The notes beneath the pieces were generated by a model. That model had not been told where the DNA came from. It was given only the letters and a program-made list of their open reading frames with translations, and did no database searches. A stretch of 24,953 nt of DNA from Pararoseburia sp963661325 (lineage in GTDB: Bacteria > Bacillota > Clostridia > Lachnospirales > Lachnospiraceae): NCBI GenBank assembly GCA_963661325.1, contig CAVLBP010000024.1:1-24953 (forward strand), in the 5' to 3' direction. Below, in pieces: positions 7,257-14,590 of the stretch. Numbering within the stretch: the stretch's first letter is position 1; each line of letters opens with the position of its first letter. The position numbers and the translations under genes are program-made.

Positions 7257-9668
7257 ATCAGAATTCTCCTTATCTATATTTTCTTTTTGATCCGCTTTTG
7301 TCTTTTCCTCTATTATAACAGTATCTTGTCCTTCTGTAACGTGCGATTTTGCTTTTTGTCCCTTGACTTTTTTATCCCGCTTGCTACTGTAAATATCAAC
7401 AAAATTCAAACGCAGGGCATTGGTCACGACGCAGAAACTGGAAAGGCTCATTGCCGCCGCGCCAAACATCGGGTTTAACTCCCATCCGGTAAACGGATAC
7501 CAGAGTCCCGCTGCCAGCGGAATACCAATGGCATTGTAGAAAAATGCCCAAAAGAGGTTTTCATGGATATTGCGGAGTGTTCTACGGCTCAAGCGGATAG
7601 TGGCTGTAACATCCGTAAGACGGCTGTTGACCAGCACCACATCAGCGGCATCTATGGCAATATCCGTACCTGCACCAATGGCAAGACCTACATCCGCCCG
7701 CGTCAAGGCAGGGGCATCATTGATACCGTCGCCGACCATCATAACATGACCATCCTGTGAGAATCGGCGGACCACTTCTTCCTTGCCGTCCGGCAGAACG
7801 CCTGCGATAACCTCGTCTACGCCTGCACGCGCTCCGATCGCCTGAGCAGTCTCAATCCTGTCACCGGTCAGCATGACAACATGCACGCCCATATTTTTCA
7901 GTTCTGCGATTGCCTGCGGACTGTCCTCTTTCATCTCGTCAGCCACACAGATCATACCGTAAAATTGATCCTCGCTGGAGAAAAAGAGCGGTGTCTTTCC
8001 CTGCTTTGCCAAAAGTTCGATCTCATGGCTTTTTGCAAACGCAGAAAAAGATTCCTTAGCAAATGGTGCGATAAATTCTTCCTTACCGCCATAGATCCGC
8101 TTACCCTTCCATAGTCCTGACAGACCGTTGCCTGCCCTGATTTCAAACGCTTCTACCGGATCCGGAGCAATATTTTGTACCTCTCCATAGGCGATCACTG
8201 CCTTGGCAAGCGGATGTTCACTCTTGCTTTCCAAGGACATTGCCAGCGCCAGCAATTCCTCTGCAAAGACACCCTCCTGCGGCACGATATCGGTCACCTT
8301 TGGCTGCCCCTTGGTGATCGTACCTGTCTTATCCAAGACAACCGTTGTCGTTTTTCCTGCCTGTTCCAGGGAAGTTGCATTCTTAAAGAGGATGCCCTTC
8401 TTGGCACCCACACCATTGCCGACCATGATCGCTACCGGCGTTGCCAAGCCAAGCGCACACGGACAGGAGATCACCAATACCGCAATGGCACGGGAAAGTG
8501 CAAAGCCAAAGGTCTGTCCGACGGCAAGCCAGATCAAAAATGCCACCAAGGCAATGCCTAAAACTGCCGGAACAAAAATACCGGATATCTTATCTGCCAC
8601 CTTGGCGATCGGTGCCTTGGTTGCCGATGCATCACTGACCATGCGGATGATCTTGGCAAGTGTGGTATCCGAGCCGACACGCGTAGCCCTTGCGGTAATG
8701 AAACCGGAGGCATTGATGGTCGCAGCCGTCACTTCGTCGCCCACCTCTTTGTCTACCGGGATGCTCTCACCGGATATGGCAGCTTCATCAACAGCACTTT
8801 GTCCCGAAAGGATCACGCCATCCACCGGAATGCTCTCGCCCGGACGTACCACAAAGACATCATCAACCTTGACCTGATCGATCGGCACCTTTTTCTCTGC
8901 ACCATCCACAAGGATCGTTGCCTGCTTTGGTGCCAGTTCCATCAGCCCACGCAGAGCATCGGTCGTCCTGCCCTTGGAATATGCCTCCAGCATCTTTCCG
9001 ACCGTGATCAAAGTCAAGATCATGGCAGCGGATTCAAAATAGAAAGAATCCATATACTTCATGACACCATCCATATCGCCTGCCATCTGTGCTCCGGTCA
9101 TGGCGAAAAGAGCGTAGACACTATAAGCAAAAGATGCGCCTGCTCCCATAGCTACCAGGGTATCCATATTGGGTGACTTGTGCCATGCGCTGGTAAAACC
9201 GCTGATGAAAAACTTTTGGTTAATGACCATGACTGCCACAGTCAAAAGCAACTGATACAGTCCCATTGCTACATGGTTGCCTGCCATAAAGGATGGCAAA
9301 GGCCAGTCCCACATCATATGTCCCATGGAAACGTACATGAGCGGCAGTAAAAAACAAAGGGATGCGATCAGGCGGTTGCGCAAAGTACGAAAGGCTTTCT
9401 TTTGTGTGCTCGCCAACTGATCGGCTTCGCTTGCGCCGCTCTTAGCCTGCGCCTGTCCTCCCTGTCCGTCTTCTTTTAAGGATGCCCCATAACCGGCTTC
9501 CGTGACTGCTGCGATAATGGCTCCGCTGTCTGCATGACCTTCTACATTCATGGAGTTGGTCAGCAGGTTGACCGCAACATCCGTCACGCCGTCCACATCA
9601 CGCACGACCTTTTCTACGCGCGCTGAACATGCCGCGCAGGACATTCCTGTTACGTCATATTTTTGCAT
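7047..9668 (-). CDS. copA: Copper-exporting P1B-type ATPase with an extra C-terminal CopZ-like domain
   Basis: This is a membrane pump that exports Cu(I) using ATP. It has 873 residues, longer than the usual 740-820. The N-terminal heavy-metal domain has GMSCAAC (Cys11, Cys14). The transmembrane copper site is CPC at 402-404, with YN at 711-712 and MSLSS at 740-744. The phosphorylation site is DKTGT (Asp446), the actuator motif is SGES (299-302, in place of TGES), the HP motif is at 485-486 and the hinge is GDGINDAP (646-653). After the last helix a charged linker of about 45 residues leads to a second heavy-metal domain with GMMCAHC (Cys816, Cys819). ATG at 9668 is preceded by AAGGAGG. It lies 11 bases after csoR and is controlled by the same CsoR promoter. 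The C-terminal domain is unusual and may also be made separately. Confidence 0.97.
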   Translation of the reverse strand: MQKYDVTGMSCAACSARVEKVVRDVDGVTDVAVNLLTNSMNVEGHADSGAIIAAVTEAGYGASLKEDGQGGQAQAKSGASEADQLASTQKKAFRTLRNRLIASLCFLLPLMYVSMGHMMWDWPLPSFMAGNHVAMGLYQLLLTVAVMVINQKFFISGFTSAWHKSPNMDTLVAMGAGASFAYSVYALFAMTGAQMAGDMDGVMKYMDSFYFESAAMILTLITVGKMLEAYSKGRTTDALRGLMELAPKQATILVDGAEKKVPIDQVKVDDVFVVRPGESIPVDGVILSGQSAVDEAAISGESIPVDKEVGDEVTAATINASGFITARATRVGSDTTLAKIIRMVSDASATKAPIAKVADKISGIFVPAVLGIALVAFLIWLAVGQTFGFALSRAIAVLVISCPCALGLATPVAIMVGNGVGAKKGILFKNATSLEQAGKTTTVVLDKTGTITKGQPKVTDIVPQEGVFAEELLALAMSLESKSEHPLAKAVIAYGEVQNIAPDPVEAFEIRAGNGLSGLWKGKRIYGGKEEFIAPFAKESFSAFAKSHEIELLAKQGKTPLFFSSEDQFYGMICVADEMKEDSPQAIAELKNMGVHVVMLTGDRIETAQAIGARAGVDEVIAGVLPDGKEEVVRRFSQDGHVMMVGDGINDAPALTRADVGLAIGAGTDIAIDAADVVLVNSRLTDVTATIRLSRRTLRNIHENLFWAFFYNAIGIPLAAGLWYPFTGWELNPMFGAAAMSLSSFCVVTNALRLNFVDIYSSKRDKKVKGQKAKSHVTEGQDTVIIEEKTKADQKENIDKENSDMEETLKVKGMMCAHCEAHVKEALEKIDGVTEAKADHEACEVVVKMSTPVAEDVLAAAVKDAGYEFEGIK

Positions 9669-9679
9669 GTCTGTCCTCC

Positions 9680-10000
9680 TTATTTCATCAATTTCTGTAA
9701 GGTAACGACCAATTCGTCCACCTTTTCATTCTTGCCTTCCCGGATATCATTTGCCACACAGGTCTTGATATGGTTGGCAAGCAAAACTTTATTAAAACTA
9801 TTGAGGGCAGATGTGATCGCGCTGACCTGAGTCAAGATATCCACGCAATAGGCATCGTTTTCCACCATGCCCTTGACCCCACGCACCTGACCTTCAATAC
9901 GGCTCAAACGGTTCATCATATCTTTATATTCTTTCTCATCGCGCACCTTTTTATTACAAGAACTACAGTGCGGACAGGTATTTTCCATCTTTTCTTCCAT
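9680..10000 (-). CDS. csoR: Copper-sensing repressor CsoR
   Basis: This is a small all-helical DNA-binding repressor (106 residues) that releases its operator when it binds Cu(I). The Cu ligands are visible as Cys52 (AYCVDILTQ), His77 and Cys81 (NHIKTC), the Cys-His-Cys set of copper CsoR proteins. The helix with RLSRIEGQVRGV (31-42) is the family hallmark. The N-terminal extension contains a further Cys cluster, CPHCSSC (9-15), which could hold metal but is not part of the core site. I chose ATG 10000 because AAAGGAG precedes it. Earlier in-frame codons would put the coding region across the promoter. It is first in an operon with copA and its operator is present, so it is autoregulated. Confidence 0.95.
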   Translation of the reverse strand: MEEKMENTCPHCSSCNKKVRDEKEYKDMMNRLSRIEGQVRGVKGMVENDAYCVDILTQVSAITSALNSFNKVLLANHIKTCVANDIREGKNEKVDELVVTLQKLMK

Positions 10001-10021
10001 CTTTTTTCTCCTTTCCTCGGA

Positions 10022-10062
10022 CCACAGGGACGTTCCTTTTGCCACATGGAGTGTCCCTATGG
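10022..10062 (-). other. Hairpin in the csoR 5' untranslated region
   Basis: The first bases of the predicted csoR transcript, CCATAGGGAC (10062-10053), pair with GTCCCTGTGG (10031-10022) as ten base pairs with one G-U, around a 21-base loop that itself contains the self-complementary CCATGTGG. No U-tract follows, so it is not a terminator. It may protect the 5' end of the mRNA. Confidence 0.6.
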
Positions 10063-10067
10063 TCTGG

Positions 10068-10096
10068 ATTATATACCCCCATGGGGTATATGTCAA
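10068..10096 (-). promoter_or_regulatory. csoR-copA promoter with embedded CsoR operator
   Basis: TTGACA (10096-10091) and TATAAT (10073-10068) are 17 bases apart on the minus strand. The spacer is almost entirely a G/C-tract palindrome of the form ATACCCC-N-ATGGGGTAT (10071-10091), matching the known CsoR operator style of C-tract and G-tract flanked by AT. Bound CsoR would sit between the two promoter boxes and block polymerase, and copper would relieve this. Confidence 0.93.
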
Positions 10097-10115
10097 GGAC
10101 ACAAATTATTTTTGC

Positions 10116-10149
10116 AAAAGAAAAAGACTCCCGCACCTAAGTGCGAAAG
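10116..10149 (-). terminator. Terminator after the PfkB kinase
   Basis: In minus-strand RNA, CUUUCGCAC pairs with GUGCGGGAG (10149-10128, nine pairs including two G-U) around the tetraloop UUAG, and UUUUUCUUUU follows (10125-10116). It ends the TtcA-like/MATE/kinase unit 20 bases past the kinase stop, just ahead of the CsoR promoter. Confidence 0.88.
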
Positions 10150-10169
10150 CCTTGTCTGTTCAAATACTC

Positions 10170-11189
10170 TTATCGATTCATCTCCGAAACAGGTCCTTTT
10201 GCGTTGTGGTCTGCAATGACATATTCTACCTCATGCAGATCGGACGACGGCAGGTCTCCCGGAATGGTATTTTTGATAGCGCTGCATGCATTACCAAAAG
10301 CCAGTGCCTTCTTGCATTCCATATTGGAAGAAAGCAGTCCGTACAACATACCACCACAATAAGCATCCCCACTGCCGATGCGGTCGACCACGTCGATCTT
10401 CTCATACGGCTGCTCGGTATAGAAAGTATCACTCTTTGCCTCGTAGATCACAGAGCCAAAACTATGCTGCTTTGGGCTGTGTACCACACGCTGGGTAGAT
10501 GCCACAATCTGGATCGGATACTCGGAGGTAAAGGAACGCATGATTTCTTCTAAGGATCCTTCCTTTAAAAAGGTCAGACGTGCCGTGTCCTCGGAACAGA
10601 AAAAGATGTCCACATATGGAAGAATCTGTTCGATACATGCTTTTGCCTCTGCTCCTGTCCATAAGTTGAGGCGGAAGTTGACATCAAAGGAAATCAGGGC
10701 ACCTGCCTCCTTAAAACGTTTGATCATTTCGATTGCACAGGTTCTTGCCTCCGGGCAGAGTGCCAAGGTAATGCCGGATACATGGAAACACCGGGTAGAC
10801 TTATACATTTCTTCCGGAAATTCATCAATGGAAATGCGTGTGATAGAACTGTGCTTTCTGTCATATACCACCTGCGGTTTTCTCGGAAAAGTGGCACTCT
10901 CGTAAAAATAAGTGCCCAGTCTTGCATCTTCTGTGTGATCCCATACCAGATAGTCATCACTGACATTCATAGAACGCACCTTGCTTCTCGCCAGTTCACC
11001 GATCGCATTTGCAGGCAACTTGGAAATGATACCGGTATGCAGTCCCAAGAGGGAGACCCCGGATGCAACATTTAATTCCGCACCGCCCACATGACTTTCA
11101 AACTCTGTACTTCTTACAATTCTTTTATTCTCCTTTGGTGAAAGGCGAAGCAATACCTCCCCCAATGTCAGCAAATCAAATTTTTCCAT
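10170..11189 (-). CDS. kdgK: PfkB-family sugar kinase, probable 2-keto-3-deoxygluconate kinase
   Basis: This is a ribokinase-fold kinase of 339 residues that phosphorylates a sugar or sugar acid with ATP. The substrate-side motif is GGAELNVA (35-42), close to the form seen in KDG kinases. FDVNFR (168-173) matches the KDG-kinase DxNxR segment. The ATP/anion-hole motif is RIGSGDA (270-276), with Asp275 as catalytic base. If the assignment is right it makes 2-keto-3-deoxy-6-phosphogluconate, an intermediate of uronate and gluconate breakdown. No KDPG aldolase gene is next to it. The start at 11189 has AGGAGGAGG upstream. It follows the MATE gene by 48 bases without a visible promoter, so it is probably the third gene of one unit that ends at the terminator just downstream. 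Fructokinase is the main alternative. Confidence 0.82.
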   Translation of the reverse strand: MEKFDLLTLGEVLLRLSPKENKRIVRSTEFESHVGGAELNVASGVSLLGLHTGIISKLPANAIGELARSKVRSMNVSDDYLVWDHTEDARLGTYFYESATFPRKPQVVYDRKHSSITRISIDEFPEEMYKSTRCFHVSGITLALCPEARTCAIEMIKRFKEAGALISFDVNFRLNLWTGAEAKACIEQILPYVDIFFCSEDTARLTFLKEGSLEEIMRSFTSEYPIQIVASTQRVVHSPKQHSFGSVIYEAKSDTFYTEQPYEKIDVVDRIGSGDAYCGGMLYGLLSSNMECKKALAFGNACSAIKNTIPGDLPSSDLHEVEYVIADHNAKGPVSEMNR

Positions 11190-11237
11190 TTCCTTTCCTC
11201 CTCCTATTTGCTTGGTAGTGAAATATTTTCTGTCTCC

Positions 11238-12590
11238 CTAAAATTTTTTATATCCTATCCTTTTAAAACAGATGGCATATGTAATGATGTGCGCACCAAG
11301 GGTAATCCCCCAGGTGATCGGATATGCCATATAAAGGATTCCCTCCGTATGATAAACCTGAAAAACAGTTGCAATCCAGACCAGACGCAGTCCACAAGCC
11401 CCAACGATGGACATGATCATAGGCAGAATCGATTTGCCGATACCTCGTAAACATCCCACCATGGTATCCATCATACCACATAAAAAGTAAGTGGTACAGA
11501 TATAAGACATACGCACAAGCCCCGCCTCTACGACCGGCTGGCTATCTGTATAAATATGTAAAAGTTGTCTGCCGAAAAGATAAGCACTCTCCCCGGTGAT
11601 CAAACCTACGGCAACCACGATACCAATACAAAGGAACATGACCTTTTTGATACGCGCCTTGTCTCCCGCACCAAAGTTCTGGCTAGTAAAGGTAACTGCC
11701 GTCTGCGATACCGCATTCATTGCCATATAGACAAAGCCCTCGATGTTACTGGCTGCGGAATTGCCCGCAATGACCGTACTGCCAAAGGAATTGATGGCAG
11801 ATTGGATCACAACATTTGACAGGGAAAATACCGTTCCCTGGATTCCTGCCGGAAGTCCGATCCGGATGATCCGTCCCAAAACATCCGTCTTGATCCCCAG
11901 ATACTTGAAGGAAAAATGCATGACATCACTCTGCTTATGCAGATAGTAGAGAACCAGTGCCGCCGAGATATATTCGGAAACGACCGTTGCGATCGCAACA
12001 CCGGCTACATCCATGGAAAATCCAATAACAAGCACCAGATTTAATACTACATTCACAATGCCGGATGCCATCAAAAAATACAGTGGCGTTCTGGTATTGC
12101 CGATCGCACGCAGGATGGCTGCGCCAAAATTGTAAGTAAGCAGTGCCGGCATACCTAAGAAATAAATCTGCAGATAGGTCGTCGCCAGACCGATAACATC
12201 ATCCGGAGAGCCCATCCAGACCAAAAGCTGATGGGATGTCAGCATACCAAAGATACTTAAAAAGACACCGCACACAAGACTTAGCGTAATACTCGTATGG
12301 ATGGTATCGCGCACCTTTTCCCTGTGGTCACAGCCAAAGTAAAAGGCGACCGTCACATTGGCACCGACAGACAGCCCCATAAAAAGATTGACCAGAAGGT
12401 TGATCAAAGATGAGGTCGAGCCTACAGCTGCCAGTGATGCATTCCCGGCAAAACGCCCGACAACAATAATATCCGCTGCATTAAATAGAAGCTGCAGCAC
12501 CCCCGATAGGATCACAGGAATCGTAAAGGCGATCATCTTGCCAAGAAGCGGTCCATGGATCATATCAACTTCTTTTTTATTCGCTCTCAT
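11238..12590 (-). CDS. MATE-family multidrug/cation exporter
   Basis: This is a polytopic membrane exporter of 450 residues, the normal size for MATE proteins, with about twelve hydrophobic segments in two similar halves. The N-terminal segment GPLLGKMIAFTIPVILSG and the later NAADIIVVGRFAG correspond to the MATE opening (PxxLxxLFNxxDxxxVGxF). Such proteins expel organic cations or drugs in exchange for Na+ or H+. The start at 12590 overlaps the end of the upstream TtcA-like gene by 14 bases and GGGAAG lies just before it, which implies co-translation. Its substrate is not readable, and no regulator gene is adjacent. Confidence 0.93.
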   Translation of the reverse strand: MRANKKEVDMIHGPLLGKMIAFTIPVILSGVLQLLFNAADIIVVGRFAGNASLAAVGSTSSLINLLVNLFMGLSVGANVTVAFYFGCDHREKVRDTIHTSITLSLVCGVFLSIFGMLTSHQLLVWMGSPDDVIGLATTYLQIYFLGMPALLTYNFGAAILRAIGNTRTPLYFLMASGIVNVVLNLVLVIGFSMDVAGVAIATVVSEYISAALVLYYLHKQSDVMHFSFKYLGIKTDVLGRIIRIGLPAGIQGTVFSLSNVVIQSAINSFGSTVIAGNSAASNIEGFVYMAMNAVSQTAVTFTSQNFGAGDKARIKKVMFLCIGIVVAVGLITGESAYLFGRQLLHIYTDSQPVVEAGLVRMSYICTTYFLCGMMDTMVGCLRGIGKSILPMIMSIVGACGLRLVWIATVFQVYHTEGILYMAYPITWGITLGAHIITYAICFKRIGYKKF

Positions 12591-13767
12591 AATCTTCCCT
12601 CTTTACGGCTGGCGCATCATCATAAGTTTCCAGAAAATGATGCTTTACACCGTCCTTTTTGTAGGCGATGACCGTGCTCAAGTTTACATTTTCTACACTC
12701 TTAAAGATATTGCCCTCCACATAAGGATTGGTCTTTTTCATCTCACGAATGAGATTCTTGACTTCCAGACGCTTGGAATTGTTCTGTCCGTTATCCTGAC
12801 AGGAAGAACAGGTCTCTGTAAATTTGCAGGCACACTGCAGGAAATACAGATGATTGTAGTCACGCCATTTCTTGATGTCATCCTCGCGCACCAGATAAAG
12901 CGGACGGATCAGTTGCATACCCTCAAAATTTGTACTGTGCAGTTTTGGCATCATGGTCTGCATCTGTGCCCCATAAAGCATGCCCATAAGGATAGTCTCG
13001 ATCACATCATCATAATGGTGTCCCAATGCGATCTTGTTGCAGCCCAATTCCTGTGCCTTGTGATAGAGATGCCCTCTGCGCATACGCGCGCACAGATAAC
13101 ACGGCGATTTTTCGATCTCAAAGACCGCATCAAAAATATCTGACTCAAAGACCGTGATCGGAATGCCCAGTTTCTTGGCATTATTCTCGATGATGGCACG
13201 GTTTTCCTTGCTATAGCCCGGATCCATAACTAAAAATACCAGATCAAAGTTTACCTTGTGGTGACGCTGCAATTCCTGAAATAACTTTGCCATCAGCATG
13301 GAATCCTTGCCACCGGAAATGCAGACCGCGATCTTATCGCCCTCCTGCACCAGTTCATACTCACGGACTGCCTTGGTAAATTTGCTCCAGATGGACTTTT
13401 TAAACTTTTTGCGCAGACTCTGCTCGACGTCGAAGGTCGTGATCTCCGGCTGACTTTTTTCATCCTCGGTCTGCATCCGCTGCATGAGCCAGCCAAGATA
13501 ACCACCCTCTAAACTATAGACCTCCTGCCATCCTGCCTGACGCAGATGCTCTGCTTCCTCTAAACTGTGTTCTCCCTTTTTGCAATACAGAACCAAGGTC
13601 TTGTCCTTCCACTGATCAGCCTCTGCTAAAATGGCTTCCTCTGAGAGATTAAGGCTGCCCGGTATATTGCCGTAGGCATAGGACAACTCGTCTCTGGTAT
13701 CGATCAGAGTGTAAGTATCTCTTCCCATAGACAGGACTTCCTGCCATGTCTTTTCCAATGCTTCCAT
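12577..13767 (-). CDS. Fusion of an N-terminal rhodanese domain to a TtcA-like PP-loop ATPase
   Basis: This protein of 396 residues probably moves sulfur onto a tRNA base or similar target. Residues 1-95 are a rhodanese domain: TLIDTRDELSYAYGNIPGS, then the active-site loop YCKKGEHS with Cys62, the residue that would carry a persulfide. From about 115 it is a TtcA/TilS-type adenylating domain with PP-loop SGGKDS (151-156). It also has CYLC (Cys223, Cys226), GHHYDD (249-254) and a C-terminal group Cys312, Cys314, Cys320, Cys323. TtcA proteins hold a 4Fe-4S cluster on three Cys, so the CxxC plus one later Cys could do so here. The start follows AAGGGA by about seven bases. ThiI has a rhodanese domain too, but at the C-terminus and with a THUMP domain, which is absent here. 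Confidence 0.88.
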   Translation of the reverse strand: MEALEKTWQEVLSMGRDTYTLIDTRDELSYAYGNIPGSLNLSEEAILAEADQWKDKTLVLYCKKGEHSLEEAEHLRQAGWQEVYSLEGGYLGWLMQRMQTEDEKSQPEITTFDVEQSLRKKFKKSIWSKFTKAVREYELVQEGDKIAVCISGGKDSMLMAKLFQELQRHHKVNFDLVFLVMDPGYSKENRAIIENNAKKLGIPITVFESDIFDAVFEIEKSPCYLCARMRRGHLYHKAQELGCNKIALGHHYDDVIETILMGMLYGAQMQTMMPKLHSTNFEGMQLIRPLYLVREDDIKKWRDYNHLYFLQCACKFTETCSSCQDNGQNNSKRLEVKNLIREMKKTNPYVEGNIFKSVENVNLSTVIAYKKDGVKHHFLETYDDAPAVKREDYESE

Positions 13768-13794
13768 AATCTATCCCTTAGTGTATCTTAATTC

Positions 13795-13840
13795 AAAAAA
13801 TCGGTTATATACAACCTCTTGTATCATAACCGATTTTTTT
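13795..13840. terminator. Long inverted repeat with T-tracts on both sides (bidirectional terminator)
   Basis: The arms 13795-13814 and 13819-13840 are complementary over about 20 bases with one bulged base, around a CCTC loop. Because the arms begin with six or more A and end with seven T, either strand would give a U-tailed hairpin. It lies past the end of the DUF2798-type gene and only 28 bases upstream of the TtcA-like start, so it most simply ends the former. No plus-strand gene converges on it. Confidence 0.85.
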
Positions 13841-13906
13841 CATGGATAAAAGTATAATTCCCACTATTTTTGTATTATTTTTTCATCAATTTTTTAGAAA
13901 TTCTTT

Positions 13907-14398
13907 CTAATTACCCTCTGCCATAACTTCTTCTACTTTTTTCTCAACCTGCTTGCGTTCAAAGATCAGACGGAAGATCAGACGTACCAATGGTCCGCAG
14001 TAGAACATCTGCCAGCAGATCGCCATCGGGAAGTTCATTGCCCATGTCTTGATCCACATACCAAAACTTGGCTCCTTGAACAGAAAAGTTGCAATGAGGC
14101 TCATGATCGGGCACATGATACAACAGATGCAGATGGAGATCGCATAGGTGATGAACTGTGGACGATCCTGTGGTGTCATGACAGAAAATGCCAGACCTCT
14201 GGCGATCTTTCCGACAACAAAGAACTCTAAAATAAAAGCGATCGGTACCATGATCGGCAGTTCATGTAAAGCAGCAACAAAAGTTGCTCCGCTGACATCT
14301 CCAGTATTGAGGGCTACATTGTAAACGACCATACCGTAGACCATGATCGTTGCCATAATGGCGGTAAATACTACATCTTGAAACTTATTCTTTGGCAT
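13907..14398 (-). CDS. Small DUF2798-type integral membrane protein
   Basis: This is a 163-residue protein of unknown function with four hydrophobic segments. The first is near residues 9-30, the next two near 45-65 and 85-108, and the last near 120-145, followed by a Lys/Glu-rich cytoplasmic-looking tail. The overall pattern, with LHELPIMVPIAFILEFFVVG in the second helix and WAMNFPMAICWQMFYCGPLVR in the fourth, matches DUF2798-family proteins as I know them. AAGGAG upstream supports the ATG at 14398. It stands alone: one terminator lies upstream (14435-14472) and another downstream (13795-13840). I cannot assign a function. Confidence 0.8.
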   Translation of the reverse strand: MPKNKFQDVVFTAIMATIMVYGMVVYNVALNTGDVSGATFVAALHELPIMVPIAFILEFFVVGKIARGLAFSVMTPQDRPQFITYAISICICCIMCPIMSLIATFLFKEPSFGMWIKTWAMNFPMAICWQMFYCGPLVRLIFRLIFERKQVEKKVEEVMAEGN

Positions 14399-14434
14399 AA
14401 TAATTCTCCTTTTTCTCTTTTCTTATAAGTGCAT

Positions 14435-14472
14435 AAAAAATGGGAACATGAAACTTTCGTCTCGTGTTCCCA
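14435..14472 (-). terminator. Strong terminator between larE-like gene and DUF2798-type gene
   Basis: Minus-strand RNA pairs 14472-14459 with 14454-14441 as a 14-position stem with one mismatch, around a GAAA tetraloop, and AUUUUUU follows (14440-14435). It lies about 120 bases past the LarE-type stop and 36 bases before the next start. It most likely ends the HAD/LarE transcript, and an attenuator role for the next gene is possible. Confidence 0.88.
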
Positions 14473-14496
14473 CTGCAACTACCATTAATTGCGTTT

Positions 14497-14525
14497 AGTG
14501 TAGCATAAATTTTTCATCTTCGTAA
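14497..14525 (-). promoter_or_regulatory. Weak candidate promoter upstream of the DUF2798-type gene
   Basis: TACACT (14502-14497) preceded by TGC makes an extended -10, with TTACGA 17 bases further up. Transcripts from here would meet the terminator at 14472-14435 within about 20 bases, so this promoter only makes sense with read-through or a short RNA. Confidence 0.3.
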
Positions 14526-14558
14526 TACCCAAAATATTTTTCTCTCTTTTATACATGT

Positions 14559-14580
14559 ATCACAAATTACATTTTGTGAT
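14559..14580. repeat. Perfect inverted repeat after the larE-like gene
   Basis: ATCACAAA (14559-14566) and TTTGTGAT (14573-14580) are exact complements six bases apart. No U-tract follows on either strand, so it is not a standard terminator. It could be an operator for the gene at 14398 or a 3'-end mRNA hairpin. Confidence 0.55.
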
Positions 14581-14590
14581 TTTATGCATT

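Noticed and set aside
8203..8877. Open plus-strand frame of about 224 codons opposite copA
   Set aside because: It is fully antisense to well-conserved CopA domains, has no ribosome site, and its translation (Thr/Ser/Pro-rich, low complexity) resembles no family.
12358..13143. Open plus-strand frame of about 261 codons opposite the MATE and TtcA-like genes
   Set aside because: It is antisense to two conserved proteins and its translation shows no motif.
12577..13767. ThiI (tRNA 4-thiouridine synthase)
   Set aside because: The rhodanese domain is N-terminal, there is no THUMP domain, and the PP-loop SGGKDS with CYLC and GHHYDD fits TtcA better.
14399..14590. Riboswitch ahead of the DUF2798-type gene
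   Set aside because: The gap holds a good terminator, but I could not match fluoride, guanidine or other known aptamer signatures, and the candidate promoter leaves only about 20 bases before the stem.
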